Origin: Sarcina sp. DSM 11001
GTDB taxonomy: Bacteria; Bacillota; Clostridia; Lachnospirales; Lachnospiraceae
DNA length: 64,000 nt
Direction of reading: 5' to 3'
Assembly (NCBI RefSeq): GCF_900101015.1
Contig: NZ_FNFZ01000004.1
Location: 62,001 to 126,000 of the forward strand
Within the stretch, counting starts at the first letter, position 1, and each line of letters opens with the position of its first letter. The position numbers and the translations under genes are program-made. This document shows positions 7,825 through 16,958 of the stretch, piece by piece. Below the pieces are notes generated by a model. The model saw only the letters and a program-made list of their open reading frames with translations, made no database searches and was not told where the DNA came from.

Positions 7825-9438
7825 TCACCCTTCTTCCTTACCGGCATGGTTTTCCTGTTTCCCGGATTCCACGGCGGTTTCTTTCTCTTCCTGAGTCTTC
7901 TGAGCCCCGCTTCCGGAGCCGCCCAGTCTGGTCATCATCAGGCCCACTTCGTTCTTGTCTGCTGTCCGGCCGTCAAGAATACCGCTGACACGGCCTCCGC
8001 ACAGGACTAGGATCCTGTCTGAAAGTTCCATGAGGACATCCAGGTCTTCTCCGACATAGACTACGGCAACCCCTTTTTTCTTTTGCTGATTCAAAAGATC
8101 ATAAATCGTGTAAGATGAATTGATATCCAGGCCGCGGACGGCATAAGCGGTCAACAGGACCCTGGGCGCAGAGGAAATCTCTCTGCCTACCAGGACCTTC
8201 TGGACATTTCCTCCGGACAGGCGGCGGACAGGTGTGGAGACCCCGGGCGTGTTGACTTCCAGATCGTTGACGACTTTTTCCGCCAGCTTATGGGGACGTA
8301 TTCTGTCCGTAAAGAAAGACTGCCCTGACCGGAAAGAGCGAAGCATCATATTGTCCGACAGATCCATATTTCCGACCAGTCCCATACCGAGACGGTCCTC
8401 AGGGACAAAGGACAGGGCTACTCCCAGCTTCTGGATCTCGAGAGGGTCAAGACCGACCAGGTCTTTTTTATTCCCGTCATCATCGATATAAAGAATACTG
8501 CCGGATTCAATTTTCTGCAGGCCTGCGAGGGCTTCGAGAAGCTCCTTCTGACCGCTTCCTGAAATACCGGCGATGCCGAGGATCTCTCCCGACCTGATGT
8601 CAAAAGAGACTTGATCGAGCTTTAAGATCCCTTCAGGGGAAGATACAGTGAGTCCATCGATCTCAATGCGGGGTTTGGGGTCGACAGGTTCGGGACGCTC
8701 GATATTGAGGGAGACAGCGCGGCCGACCATCATGTTGGTCATCTCCTGCTGGTTCGTGTCCCTGGTCATCTTGCCTCCGACATAAGTACCCTTTCGAAGG
8801 ACAGCAACACGGTCCGAGAGCTCCTCCACTTCGTGCAGCTTATGGGTAATGATGACAATAGCCTTTCCGTCAGCGCGCATGTTGCGCAGGACTGCGAAGA
8901 GTTTTTCCGTCTCCTGAGGCGTCAGGACAGCGGTGGGCTCATCGAGGATGAGAATATCCGCTCCGCGGTAGAGGGCTTTGACGATCTCCACAGTCTGCTT
9001 CTGGGAGACAGACATCTGATAGATCTTGCGGTTTGGATCGATCTGGAAGCCATAGGCGTCGCAGATCGCGCGGACGCGCTCCGCAGCTGCCGCCCTGTCC
9101 AGACGGCCCTTCTCCTCCAGCCCGAGAATGATATTCTCCGTAGCCGTAAAGACATCCACCAGTTTGAAATGCTGGTGGATCATACCGATCCCGTAGCGGA
9201 AGGCATCCCTGGGGGAACTGATCGTGACTTCCTTCCCGTCGATAAAGATCTGCCCTTCATCGGGGTAGTAGATCCCGGAAAGCATATTCATGAGGGTCGT
9301 CTTTCCGCTGCCGTTTTCTCCGAGGATGGCGAGGATCTCGCCCCTTCGGATATCCAGATCGACGTGATCATTAGCGACGACAGAGCCGAAAGTCTTCCTG
9401 ATGCCGCGCAGCGACACGGCTGGTGTTGTATTGTCCAA
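7825..9438 (-). CDS. Nucleoside-type ABC transporter ATPase, two ABC domains
   Basis: This 537-residue ATPase has two fused ABC domains, as in sugar and nucleoside importers. The first has Walker A GENGSGKTT (about residue 39), a signature MSVSQKQTVEI that departs from LSGGQ, and Walker B ILILDEPTAVL. The second has the degenerate Walker A GISGSGQKE and LSGGNVQK signature expected in this family. Its Walker B region reads VLLTAYAVRGLD, where VLIAxxPTRGLD is usual. The start codon is TTG at 9438, set by AAGGAGA upstream. Downstream genes are the two permeases; upstream, beyond a hairpin, is the binding-protein gene. Confidence 0.94.
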   Translation of the reverse strand: MDNTTPAVSLRGIRKTFGSVVANDHVDLDIRRGEILAILGENGSGKTTLMNMLSGIYYPDEGQIFIDGKEVTISSPRDAFRYGIGMIHQHFKLVDVFTATENIILGLEEKGRLDRAAAAERVRAICDAYGFQIDPNRKIYQMSVSQKQTVEIVKALYRGADILILDEPTAVLTPQETEKLFAVLRNMRADGKAIVIITHKLHEVEELSDRVAVLRKGTYVGGKMTRDTNQQEMTNMMVGRAVSLNIERPEPVDPKPRIEIDGLTVSSPEGILKLDQVSFDIRSGEILGIAGISGSGQKELLEALAGLQKIESGSILYIDDDGNKKDLVGLDPLEIQKLGVALSFVPEDRLGMGLVGNMDLSDNMMLRSFRSGQSFFTDRIRPHKLAEKVVNDLEVNTPGVSTPVRRLSGGNVQKVLVGREISSAPRVLLTAYAVRGLDINSSYTIYDLLNQQKKKGVAVVYVGEDLDVLMELSDRILVLCGGRVSGILDGRTADKNEVGLMMTRLGGSGSGAQKTQEEKETAVESGKQENHAGKEEG

Positions 9439-9497
9439 AATATCTCCTTTTTACAGATTTACAGAATCACAAAGGCATGGTCCTGTTACGCAATGAA

Positions 9498-9557
9498 GGG
9501 CTGCCACAAGTCAGACCTGTGGCAGCCCGCTGTTCCAGGACTGACTTGTGGCAGCCC
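9498..9557 (-). other. Alternative hairpins between binding-protein and ATPase genes
   Basis: The 17-base GGGCTGCCACAAGTCAG (9498-9514) is perfectly complementary to 9541-9557. Its first 11 bases also pair with a nearer copy, TGTGGCAGCCC, at 9518-9528. The RNA can therefore form either a short or a long stem, but not both. It has no long T run. Its place just after the binding-protein gene suggests 3'-end protection or partial termination, giving more lipoprotein than transporter; this role is inferred. Confidence 0.65.
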
Positions 9558-9574
9558 TGAAGAGCCTTCAATTG

Positions 9575-10843
9575 TTACATTGCAGTGTCCAGAAGCTCGA
9601 TACCGTCGATCTTGAGATCAAAGTAAGGAGCGGAACGGTATTCGGATTCATGGAAGTATCCGTCAGAGATGACTTCAGTATCAGCCTCGTAAGCGGGATC
9701 TGTGTCAACATCAGCCATGTAGGAATCCAGAGTCTTGCCATCTACCTGGAAAGCAGAGGTGTCAAAGACATGGATCTCTCCGGACTCAAGGCCGGCCTTG
9801 ACTTCTTCAATCTTTTCGACAGTGCCCTTGGCGGCAGCCTGCTCATTGACCTCGGTCAGAACCACAGAGCCAGTGGAGATCGTGCCGGTCCAGTCAGTAT
9901 CGATCGCTTCGCCGTTGGCCGCAGCTGTGATCGCATAGACATAATAAGGTGTCCAGTCGATCCTGGAGGAAACGATATAGGTGTTGGGGCAGGCAGAGAC
10001 GGTGGAACCGTTGTAGGAGACATCGGGAACTCCTGCATTCTCACATGCAGTGGGAGCACCCATGGAATCCGCGTGCTGGCTGATGAGCTTGCAGCCGTCG
10101 TTGATCAGCTTGGTGGCGCCTTCTTTTTCGGCAGTCTCATCATACCAGGAACCTGTGAAGGTGACTTCCATCGTGGCGGAAGGGCAGACGGAACGCGCGC
10201 CGAGGAAGAAGGAAGTGTAACCGGAGATAACCTCAGCGTAGGTAAATGCGCCGACATAACCGATCTTGGCTTCGTCTTCCTTGAACTCGCCGGCTTCGAT
10301 CATTTCGTTGAGCTTCATGCCTGCGGCAACGCCAGCCAGGTAGCGTCCCTCGTAGATAGAAGCAAACGCGTTGTGGTAGTTGGAAAGTCCCTCAGTGTGG
10401 GCCTTTGTGCCGGTGGAATGGCAGAACTGCACCTCAGGGAATTCCTTGGCGGCCTGGATCATGAAGTCCTCATGGCCGAAGGAATCCGCAAAGATAATGC
10501 TGCAGCCGGCGTCGACCAGGTCAGCCGCCGCGTCATAGCACTCCTGGCCTTCAGGAATATTGGTGCGGATCAGGTAGTTCTCTTCGGGAATACCGAGCTG
10601 TGCGCAGGCTTCCTTTGCAGAATTGATGAAGTTGAGGTCATAAGTGGAGTTTTCATCGTGCAGAGTGATGAAACCGACCTTGATGCTGCTGAGGGCATCG
10701 CCGGCGCCTTCGCCTTCAGAACCAGCATCAGTTGCAGCTGCGGGTTCCGCAGGGGCGGAACTGGTGGTGGAGCCGCCGCCGCATCCTGCGAGGATTCCGA
10801 CAGTCAGGATCAGTGCGAGAACAATACTCAGTGTCTTTTTCAT
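9575..10843 (-). CDS. BMP-family lipoprotein, substrate-binding subunit of nucleoside importer
   Basis: The 422-residue protein starts with a lipoprotein signal (MKKTLSIVLALILTVGILAGC, lipobox LAGC with Cys21), a Gly/Ser/Ala linker, and then the Bmp/Med domain (SIKVGFITLHDENSTYDLNF; later IIFADSFGHEDFMIQAAKEF and IGYVGAFTYAEVISGYTSF). BMP proteins of this type capture nucleosides outside the membrane and hand them to the ABC permeases. The start at 10843 has GGGAGGAAA upstream; an earlier in-frame ATG at 10891 lies in the leader. It is the first gene of the operon, and a strong promoter lies about 58 bases upstream. Confidence 0.94.
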   Translation of the reverse strand: MKKTLSIVLALILTVGILAGCGGGSTTSSAPAEPAAATDAGSEGEGAGDALSSIKVGFITLHDENSTYDLNFINSAKEACAQLGIPEENYLIRTNIPEGQECYDAAADLVDAGCSIIFADSFGHEDFMIQAAKEFPEVQFCHSTGTKAHTEGLSNYHNAFASIYEGRYLAGVAAGMKLNEMIEAGEFKEDEAKIGYVGAFTYAEVISGYTSFFLGARSVCPSATMEVTFTGSWYDETAEKEGATKLINDGCKLISQHADSMGAPTACENAGVPDVSYNGSTVSACPNTYIVSSRIDWTPYYVYAITAAANGEAIDTDWTGTISTGSVVLTEVNEQAAAKGTVEKIEEVKAGLESGEIHVFDTSAFQVDGKTLDSYMADVDTDPAYEADTEVISDGYFHESEYRSAPYFDLKIDGIELLDTAM

Positions 10844-10900
10844 TTTTTCCTCCCATAGAATTATGAATAAGAAAGATGAATGTATATACAACAGGACTTT

Positions 10901-10929
10901 ATCATACGGAAGTCACTGGCCTTTGTCAA
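10901..10929 (-). promoter_or_regulatory. Sigma-A promoter of the nucleoside importer operon
   Basis: On the minus strand TTGACA (10929-10924) and TATGAT (10906-10901) are separated by 17 bases, close to the ideal. The leader to the start codon is about 50 bases, too short for a purine riboswitch, and none was recognised. Confidence 0.75.
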
Positions 10930-11103
10930 TCAGACAAGAGGTCTGTATTTGCATTTTTTTACTGTAACAGTTTCTGCAGTACAGCCGGGAACACATCTTA
11001 CCGGCACACAGGTGGCTGCAGGCAGTCGGCCGCGGGTTCGAAAAAAAGAATGACTACACGAACCCGGAGGATGCTCCTTATGGCTGCTCTTCCGCCTTTA
11101 GTT

Positions 11104-11988
11104 TTACAGACAGCCAAAATCCTCCATGGCCTTGCGCAGTGACTTTTTGTGAGCATCGGTCAGTTCCGTCAGGGGGAGTCTGGGAGAACCGACATCAAAG
11201 CCCTGCATGTTCAGAGCGGCCTTGACAGGAATGGGATTGACTTCAATAAAGAGCTGCTCAACCAGGGGAAGAGCCTTGAGCTGGATCTTGCGGGCTTCTT
11301 CATATCTGCCTTCAAGACAATGCATCACCAGGTCATGAGTCTGACGCGGCGCCACGTTGGCCAGGACAGAGATGACACCGGAGCCGCCCAGAGAACACAG
11401 CGGCACGATCTGGTCATCGTTTCCGGAATAAATGTCGATCTTACCGTCCACAAGCTCAGCGAGCTTTGCCACCTGGCTGATGTTGCCGGTAGCTTCCTTG
11501 ACGGCAGCGATATTGGCCTGATCCCGGACCAGTTTTGCGACAGTCTCCGGCAGGATGTTCGTGCCGGTCCTGGAGGGGACATTGTAAACGATACAGGGCA
11601 GTTTTGTCGCCGAGGCGATCGTCCTGAAATGTTCGTAGAGACCATCCTGTGTAGCTTTATTATAGTAGGGAGTGACGAGAAGCAGACCGTCCGCGCCGCG
11701 TTTTTCGGATTCCTCCGACATCATGACTGCGTGGGCTGTGTTATTGGAGCCTGTTCCGGCGATCACAGGAATGCGGCCTTTTGTTACTTCAACAGCATAA
11801 CGGATCGCTTCAAGGTGTTCATCATCCTCGAGTGTGGGAGCTTCCCCGCTCGTACCGCAGACGATCAGGGCATCTGTCCCCTTGCTGATCTGATCTTCGA
11901 TCAGCCTTTCCAGCGAATCATAATTGATCTCTTTGTTTCCATGCATGGGTGTGACAAGGGCGACACCTGAGCCCTTAAAAATTGACAT
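11104..11988 (-). CDS. dapA: 4-hydroxy-tetrahydrodipicolinate synthase
   Basis: DapA condenses pyruvate with aspartate semialdehyde, the first committed step to diaminopimelate and lysine. The 294-residue protein has the family hallmarks: CGTSGEAPTL, the tyrosine in TPYYNKATQ, YNVPSRTGTN and the Schiff-base lysine in AAVKEATGN. The start at 11988 has GGAGGAA upstream. It sits 152 bases downstream of the second ABC exporter gene on the same strand, and whether it shares that transcript is unclear. Between dapA and the importer promoter is a small inverted repeat (CGGGTTCG at 11033-11040, CGAACCCG at 11059-11066). Confidence 0.95.
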   Translation of the reverse strand: MSIFKGSGVALVTPMHGNKEINYDSLERLIEDQISKGTDALIVCGTSGEAPTLEDDEHLEAIRYAVEVTKGRIPVIAGTGSNNTAHAVMMSEESEKRGADGLLLVTPYYNKATQDGLYEHFRTIASATKLPCIVYNVPSRTGTNILPETVAKLVRDQANIAAVKEATGNISQVAKLAELVDGKIDIYSGNDDQIVPLCSLGGSGVISVLANVAPRQTHDLVMHCLEGRYEEARKIQLKALPLVEQLFIEVNPIPVKAALNMQGFDVGSPRLPLTELTDAHKKSLRKAMEDFGCL

Positions 11989-12140
11989 TTCCAATTCCTC
12001 CATATTTATTAAGTTACTGTAAATCCAGCTTTACATATACCTGTGCTGCCATGCACGGGGCAGGCGCAAACATGTTGAGTTAACTGCGTATGATAAAAGA
12101 CGCGAGGGGCCCTGACACTCAGGAATGGGCAGAAAAAACG

Positions 12141-14525
12141 TCAGTGAGCCTCTCCTCTCTCATAGGGATCTTCGCCGTCCTCATAGGCACCGCCCTCGGC
12201 ACAGCCTTCCTGATCATCTTCCCCGTCCTCACAGGCGCCTGCGGGAGCAGAGAAATCCTCCTCTGAAAGAGGGGCATATTCTTCTGTGCTGCCCTCTTCC
12301 ACAGCCGATTCTTCAGCTGCCTTTTCAGGTGCGGAAGGTTCATCACCGCGGTCCAGTCTCTGCCTCTCTACAAGCTCCGCAAAGAACCCGCCTTTTTCGA
12401 TCAGTTCTTCATAAGTGCCGCTCTCCCTGATTTTTCCCTCATCAAGGACCAGGATGCGGTCGCAGTTTTTGATGGTACTGAGCCGGTGGGCAATGACGAT
12501 CCTGGTACATCTGAGCTTATCCAGAGCTTCCGAGACCTGGCGCTGGGTCTTGTTGTCCAGGGCGCTGGTCGCTTCGTCAAACATCAGGATCCTGGGCTTG
12601 GGTGCTACGGCGCGGGCGATCATCAGGCGCTGCTTCTGTCCTCCCGAGACACCGCCCTGGCCCTCACCGATCACTGTGTTCATTCCCATGGGCATAGCCC
12701 GGATATCATCGGCGATCCCGGCCATCTCCGCTGCTTCCCAGGCCCTGTCAAGGGTCAGCTGAGGCGCGCAGATCACGATATTGGAGAAAATGTCTCCCTG
12801 AAAGAGCGATCCGTCCTGGGTGACAGCTCCGATCTTTCTGCGCAGGGATTGCAGATCGAGTTTTTTAATGTCTTTTCCATCGTAATAGATAGCGCCCTTC
12901 TCCGGAGTCTCGAATCCCAGCAGAAGCCTCATCAGAGTGCTCTTTCCGCAGCCGGTCCTGCCGACCAGGGCGACATATTCCCCGGGCCGGATCTTCAGGT
13001 TGAGGTCCTTGACGATATAGGGAAGGTTTTCACTGTAACGGAAGGAGACATTGCTGATCTCTATTCCTCCGGAGATTCTGGTCAGGATCTCCCTGCCTTC
13101 GGATACTTCAGGTTCTGCCTTCAGAATAGGCTCCGCCATCTCCAGGATCGGGCGGATCTGGGCGATCGAGACCGCGATCCCCGCCAGAGAGGTGAAAGCT
13201 CCCATGACCATACCGTAGGACACATTAAAGGCAATATATTCCGAGGGGGTCACTCTTGTCGCGACTGCTGCATAATACAGGACAGCTGCCCCGATCAGGT
13301 TTACTGCCACCATAATAGTGGAATTGAGTTTGATGAAAAGAGGCGGATTATAGGTCAGGCTGGCTGTTTTTGTATAGGCCTCCGCCCACCTGGAGAAGGC
13401 CCTCTTTTCCGCGCCCGCGAGTTTGATCTTCTGTACACCGGAGATCAGCGCGAAGGTGATGCCGTTTTCCTTGACATCATACTCCATCGACTGTCTGGAG
13501 ATACCCATCTGCATAAAAGTAGTCAAAAGGGAGAATGCCACAGTCACCAAAATGATGATGACAGCAGGCAGTGTCAGCCCCGGTGTGAAATGAAAGATCT
13601 GGGTAATGTATAAGAGGGAGGTCAGCGAAGTGATCCCCAGGGAAAACACATCTCCCATCAGAAGCGTGCACAGCTCATTGACGGACTGGCTGCGTCCTGA
13701 CAGCTCACCGGAACTGTACTTTTTGAAAAAAGGAGCAGGGAGGCTCAGGAGACGCATCATGATCGCCGATTCGACGCAGATCCCGGTCTTGGTCTCCACC
13801 CGGGTCGAGGCCAGGCTCTCCGCCGCGCTGATCAGCCGTACAGAGAAGGCGGCCGCGATCATAAAGACTGCTGTTCCCCATAACAGAGTGACATTACCGG
13901 ATTCATAAATATATCCGGTCATGATTTTGGTGATGCGGGGCAGCATCAGGCCTGCGAAGATCGAGATGAGGGAAAAGGCTCCGATCAGGGCAAAATCTCC
14001 TACATCCAGGCAGTCCTTCATATACAGGAGCAGGTCCGGTATCCCGATCGTCTTAAGAGGAAGCGGCCTGTAAAAGCAGATCGCCAAGTGATCAAAGAGC
14101 GCAGCATTTTTGCTGTTGATCCTGACCCGGCTGCCGGTTTCACTGGTGTACCAGTACCCGCCGAACTGACTGGGGAAAACAGCCACCGGCATATGGTCTT
14201 CAACCCTGTGGCAGATGAGAGGACCGAAGCAGTCCCGGTACCAGCCTTCTGTAAGCTCAACGACCCGATACATCAGACCATGAGGCCGGAGCGCATATAC
14301 CAGCTGTTCATCAGGATCCTTGATCCTGTCGGGGATATCCACCGGTTTATAATGATAATATTTCAGAATATCATCAATGGCATCCTTGGTAATGATCCTT
14401 TCATCCGTAAGGATCCCTGCATCCCGGGTGCCTACTACCGCGGAAGCCATCCGGAGGATCGATTCCTCGAATTTTTCCTGATCATATGTTTTTCTGTTTC
14501 TTATCTGTTCATCGAACCAGCCCAA
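12141..14525 (-). CDS. NHLP-type peptide export ABC transporter, second (peptidase-less) subunit
   Basis: This 794-residue exporter half matches the second ABC protein of NHLM/NHLP bacteriocin systems. It has a soluble N-terminal region of about 160 residues, an ABC transmembrane domain (about 165-460) and an ATPase with Walker A VGRTGCGKST (about 523), signature VSGGQKQR and Walker B ILMFDEATSAL. Unlike its neighbour it has no C39 peptidase. The C-terminus adds about 70 acidic residues with repeated EDGED-like units, unusual for the family. The start codon is TTG at 14525 with AGGAGG 7 bases upstream. It follows the C39 exporter after a 166-base spacer filled by tandem repeats, and probably forms a heterodimer or relay with it. 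Confidence 0.9.
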   Translation of the reverse strand: MGWFDEQIRNRKTYDQEKFEESILRMASAVVGTRDAGILTDERIITKDAIDDILKYYHYKPVDIPDRIKDPDEQLVYALRPHGLMYRVVELTEGWYRDCFGPLICHRVEDHMPVAVFPSQFGGYWYTSETGSRVRINSKNAALFDHLAICFYRPLPLKTIGIPDLLLYMKDCLDVGDFALIGAFSLISIFAGLMLPRITKIMTGYIYESGNVTLLWGTAVFMIAAAFSVRLISAAESLASTRVETKTGICVESAIMMRLLSLPAPFFKKYSSGELSGRSQSVNELCTLLMGDVFSLGITSLTSLLYITQIFHFTPGLTLPAVIIILVTVAFSLLTTFMQMGISRQSMEYDVKENGITFALISGVQKIKLAGAEKRAFSRWAEAYTKTASLTYNPPLFIKLNSTIMVAVNLIGAAVLYYAAVATRVTPSEYIAFNVSYGMVMGAFTSLAGIAVSIAQIRPILEMAEPILKAEPEVSEGREILTRISGGIEISNVSFRYSENLPYIVKDLNLKIRPGEYVALVGRTGCGKSTLMRLLLGFETPEKGAIYYDGKDIKKLDLQSLRRKIGAVTQDGSLFQGDIFSNIVICAPQLTLDRAWEAAEMAGIADDIRAMPMGMNTVIGEGQGGVSGGQKQRLMIARAVAPKPRILMFDEATSALDNKTQRQVSEALDKLRCTRIVIAHRLSTIKNCDRILVLDEGKIRESGTYEELIEKGGFFAELVERQRLDRGDEPSAPEKAAEESAVEEGSTEEYAPLSEEDFSAPAGACEDGEDDQEGCAEGGAYEDGEDPYERGEAH

Positions 14526-14560
14526 ACCGGTACCTCCTTCCGGATCGGCAGCTGCAAAAA

Positions 14561-14712
14561 CAGCTTTTCAGTCGTTGGAAACTGTACGATCAGCTTCTCA
14601 ATCGTCGGGAAACTGTAAAATAGGTTTCGCAATAGTTGGGAAACTGTAAAATAGGCTTCTCAGTCGTCGGGAAACTGTGACCCCCGGCTTCTCAGTCACT
14701 GGAGATCAGTTC
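14561..14712 (-). repeat. Five ~31-base tandem copies seeded by the exporter gene end
   Basis: Units of the type CTTCTCAGTCGTCGGGAAAC recur with a period of 31-32 bases at about 14561, 14591, 14622, 14653 and 14685. The last unit contains the stop codon (14692-14694) and final codons of the C39 exporter gene. The array fills most of the gap before the next gene's ribosome binding site. Confidence 0.85.
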
Positions 14713-16869
14713 AGTATAATAACCGCCCCTGGCATAAAGCTCTTCATGTGTGCCGCGCTCGACGACTTCGCCGTGGTCGAGGACAATGATCTCATCGCAG
14801 TCGCGGATCGTCGAGAGACGGTGGGCGATCACGATGCAGGTGATGCCCCTTTCTTTGACAGCACTGACCAGCTCATATTCTGTCTTGGCATCGAGGGCGC
14901 TTGTCGCTTCGTCCATGATGATGATCGTGGGATCCTGGGCGAGAACACGGGCGATCTCCAGTCTCTGTCTCTGGCCGCCGGACATATCCCGGCCTCCCTC
15001 GACGATCTTCCTTTCATAGCCATCCGGTCTCTGCATGATATCGTCGTGGATCTGGGCGTCTCGGGCAGCCATGATGACCTCGAAATCTTCGATCGAATCG
15101 TCCCACATCCGGATATTATTGGCGATCGTATCTTCGAAGAGGATGATATCCTGGTCCACGACAGCAAGGGAGCCGGTGAATACACTGCGGTCGATCTCGG
15201 AGATCTTCTTTCCGTCAAAGAGGATCTCTCCGCTCCAGGGCTGGTAAAGCCCTGAGATCAGTTTGCTCAGCGTACTCTTGCCGCAGCCGGACATGCCGAC
15301 AAAGGCAACCCTTCCGCCCGGACGGATCGACATGGAGAAATCACGGATCAGGGGATCCGAGAGTTTTGAATATCCGAAAGTCACGTTTTTGAGTTCGACA
15401 CTGCCGCTCAGTTTGCTGTAGTCTTTTTCCTCCGAGAGGGCTTCGTCGCTGTAACAGGGGTCATCGGGATAGCTCATGACATCTTCCACGCGCTCCATAT
15501 CGGTGCGCATCTCCTGGATCATTTGTCCCGCGCTGACCATGGTCATGGCAGGCGACATAAAGGAACTCAGGAAGGTCTGGAAGACCATGATCATACCGAG
15601 AGTAAACTTCCCGCGGATCGCCATATAGACACCGAAGATGAGGACGGCATTATCGGCAAGCAGCGAGATAAAAGAAGGGAGCATGCCGAGGATGCTCTCC
15701 AGTCTGGCAAACTTGACGGTCTGGGCATTTACGGAGGCCTGATATCCCGCCCACTTTGTGAAATACCCGTTTTCCGCACCGCTGGCTTTGATGGTCTCGA
15801 TCATCTGGATGCCGTTGACGGTGGTCGCCGCCAGCTTTCCTTCATCCCTGGACTGGACGCGGGTGATATTGACGCGCTTTGATGAGATCATGCCGGCCGC
15901 GAAGCTGCTAAAGACGAGCGCCGAAATACCGATCAGCGTCAGAAAGGGGCTGTAGTTGATCATGATCCCCAGATAAAAGAACATCATGACCGCATTGAGG
16001 CCGAGGGGGGTCAGGGTATTGACCAGGGTTTCCGCTATGGTCGCATTAGTGCTGAGCCTGGACTGGACATCTCCAGCCATGCGCTGGGAGAAAAAGTCCA
16101 TAGGCATCTTGAGCACCTTCCACATATAGGTACTGCTTCCGATCACTGACATCTTGCCGCTGATCTTGAGGGAATAAATCGTCTGGGCGGCGCTGACCAC
16201 GATCTGCAAAAGGTCTACTCCCGCCAGCAGCAGGATAAAGGGGGTGAGAAGATCCCTGTTTTCCCCTGTCAGCAGGCGGTCCATGAAAAACCGGGTAAAG
16301 ACCGGGTTGATGATCCCGAACAGATAGCTGATCATTGTGGTCAGGATCACAAAAGCCACAGCCGGTCCGGCACCCCTGAGACGCGCAGCGGCAAAATCCA
16401 GGATGCTCTTCTTTTTACCGCTGGGGACAAAGGTTTCCGAAGGCTCAAACTGGATGCAGATCCCGGTGAAAGCGCGGTCAAATTCATCCATGGTGACCTT
16501 GACCGTCCCCCTTGCCGGATCATTCAGATAGGCATACTTTCCTTTAAAACCGCAGCAGACCACGAAATGGTTGAAATTCCAGTGGATGATGCAGGGAAAG
16601 GTGCCTTTTTCACGCAGTTCCTCCGGTTCATACCGGAATCCGCCTGCCGTCATGCCGTAGCTCCTGGCAGCTTTCAGGATGTTTCTGGCATTTGAACCGT
16701 CTCTGGAGACACCGCAGTCCACCCGTACCTGTTCCAGAGGGATCCATTTTCCATAATAAGCCATGATCATAGTCAGAGCCGCCGCCCCGCACTCCAGGGC
16801 TTCCATCTGCATGACAACCGGCACTTTGACCCTGCCGTGCTGCACAGGCTGTTTGATTTTACCGCTCAA
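14692..16869 (-). CDS. NHLP/PCAT-type peptide exporter with C39 peptidase domain
   Basis: This 725-residue protein joins a C39 cysteine peptidase, an ABC transmembrane domain and an ATPase. Proteins of this kind cut double-glycine leaders from peptides while exporting them. The peptidase has Gln21 and catalytic Cys27 in QMEALECGAAA, His near 100 in WNFNHFVV and Asp near 117 in YLNDPARG, so it looks active. The ATPase has Walker A GMSGCGKST (about 526), signature MSGGQRQRLE and Walker B IIIMDEATSAL. The start is a TTG at 16869 behind GGGAGG. No double-glycine precursor is encoded next to it; the best candidate in the window is the SH3 protein at 25026-25361. Confidence 0.94.
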   Translation of the reverse strand: MSGKIKQPVQHGRVKVPVVMQMEALECGAAALTMIMAYYGKWIPLEQVRVDCGVSRDGSNARNILKAARSYGMTAGGFRYEPEELREKGTFPCIIHWNFNHFVVCCGFKGKYAYLNDPARGTVKVTMDEFDRAFTGICIQFEPSETFVPSGKKKSILDFAAARLRGAGPAVAFVILTTMISYLFGIINPVFTRFFMDRLLTGENRDLLTPFILLLAGVDLLQIVVSAAQTIYSLKISGKMSVIGSSTYMWKVLKMPMDFFSQRMAGDVQSRLSTNATIAETLVNTLTPLGLNAVMMFFYLGIMINYSPFLTLIGISALVFSSFAAGMISSKRVNITRVQSRDEGKLAATTVNGIQMIETIKASGAENGYFTKWAGYQASVNAQTVKFARLESILGMLPSFISLLADNAVLIFGVYMAIRGKFTLGMIMVFQTFLSSFMSPAMTMVSAGQMIQEMRTDMERVEDVMSYPDDPCYSDEALSEEKDYSKLSGSVELKNVTFGYSKLSDPLIRDFSMSIRPGGRVAFVGMSGCGKSTLSKLISGLYQPWSGEILFDGKKISEIDRSVFTGSLAVVDQDIILFEDTIANNIRMWDDSIEDFEVIMAARDAQIHDDIMQRPDGYERKIVEGGRDMSGGQRQRLEIARVLAQDPTIIIMDEATSALDAKTEYELVSAVKERGITCIVIAHRLSTIRDCDEIIVLDHGEVVERGTHEELYARGGYYTELISSD

Positions 16870-16958
16870 ACTCTACCTCCCCTGCCGCTCCCGGGAGCGG
16901 CAATGCCATATTCTTTCCGCCGGCCTCAAAGAAGCGTACAGATTTTCCCGACGGAACA

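Noticed and set aside
10844-10900. Purine riboswitch before the nucleoside importer operon
   Set aside because: The leader after the predicted transcript start is only about 50 bases and lacks the conserved three-stem pattern.
11033-11066. CGGGTTCG / CGAACCCG inverted repeat downstream of dapA, considered as a tRNA T-arm or terminator
   Set aside because: No tRNA-like cloverleaf surrounds it and there is no T run, so neither call is supported.
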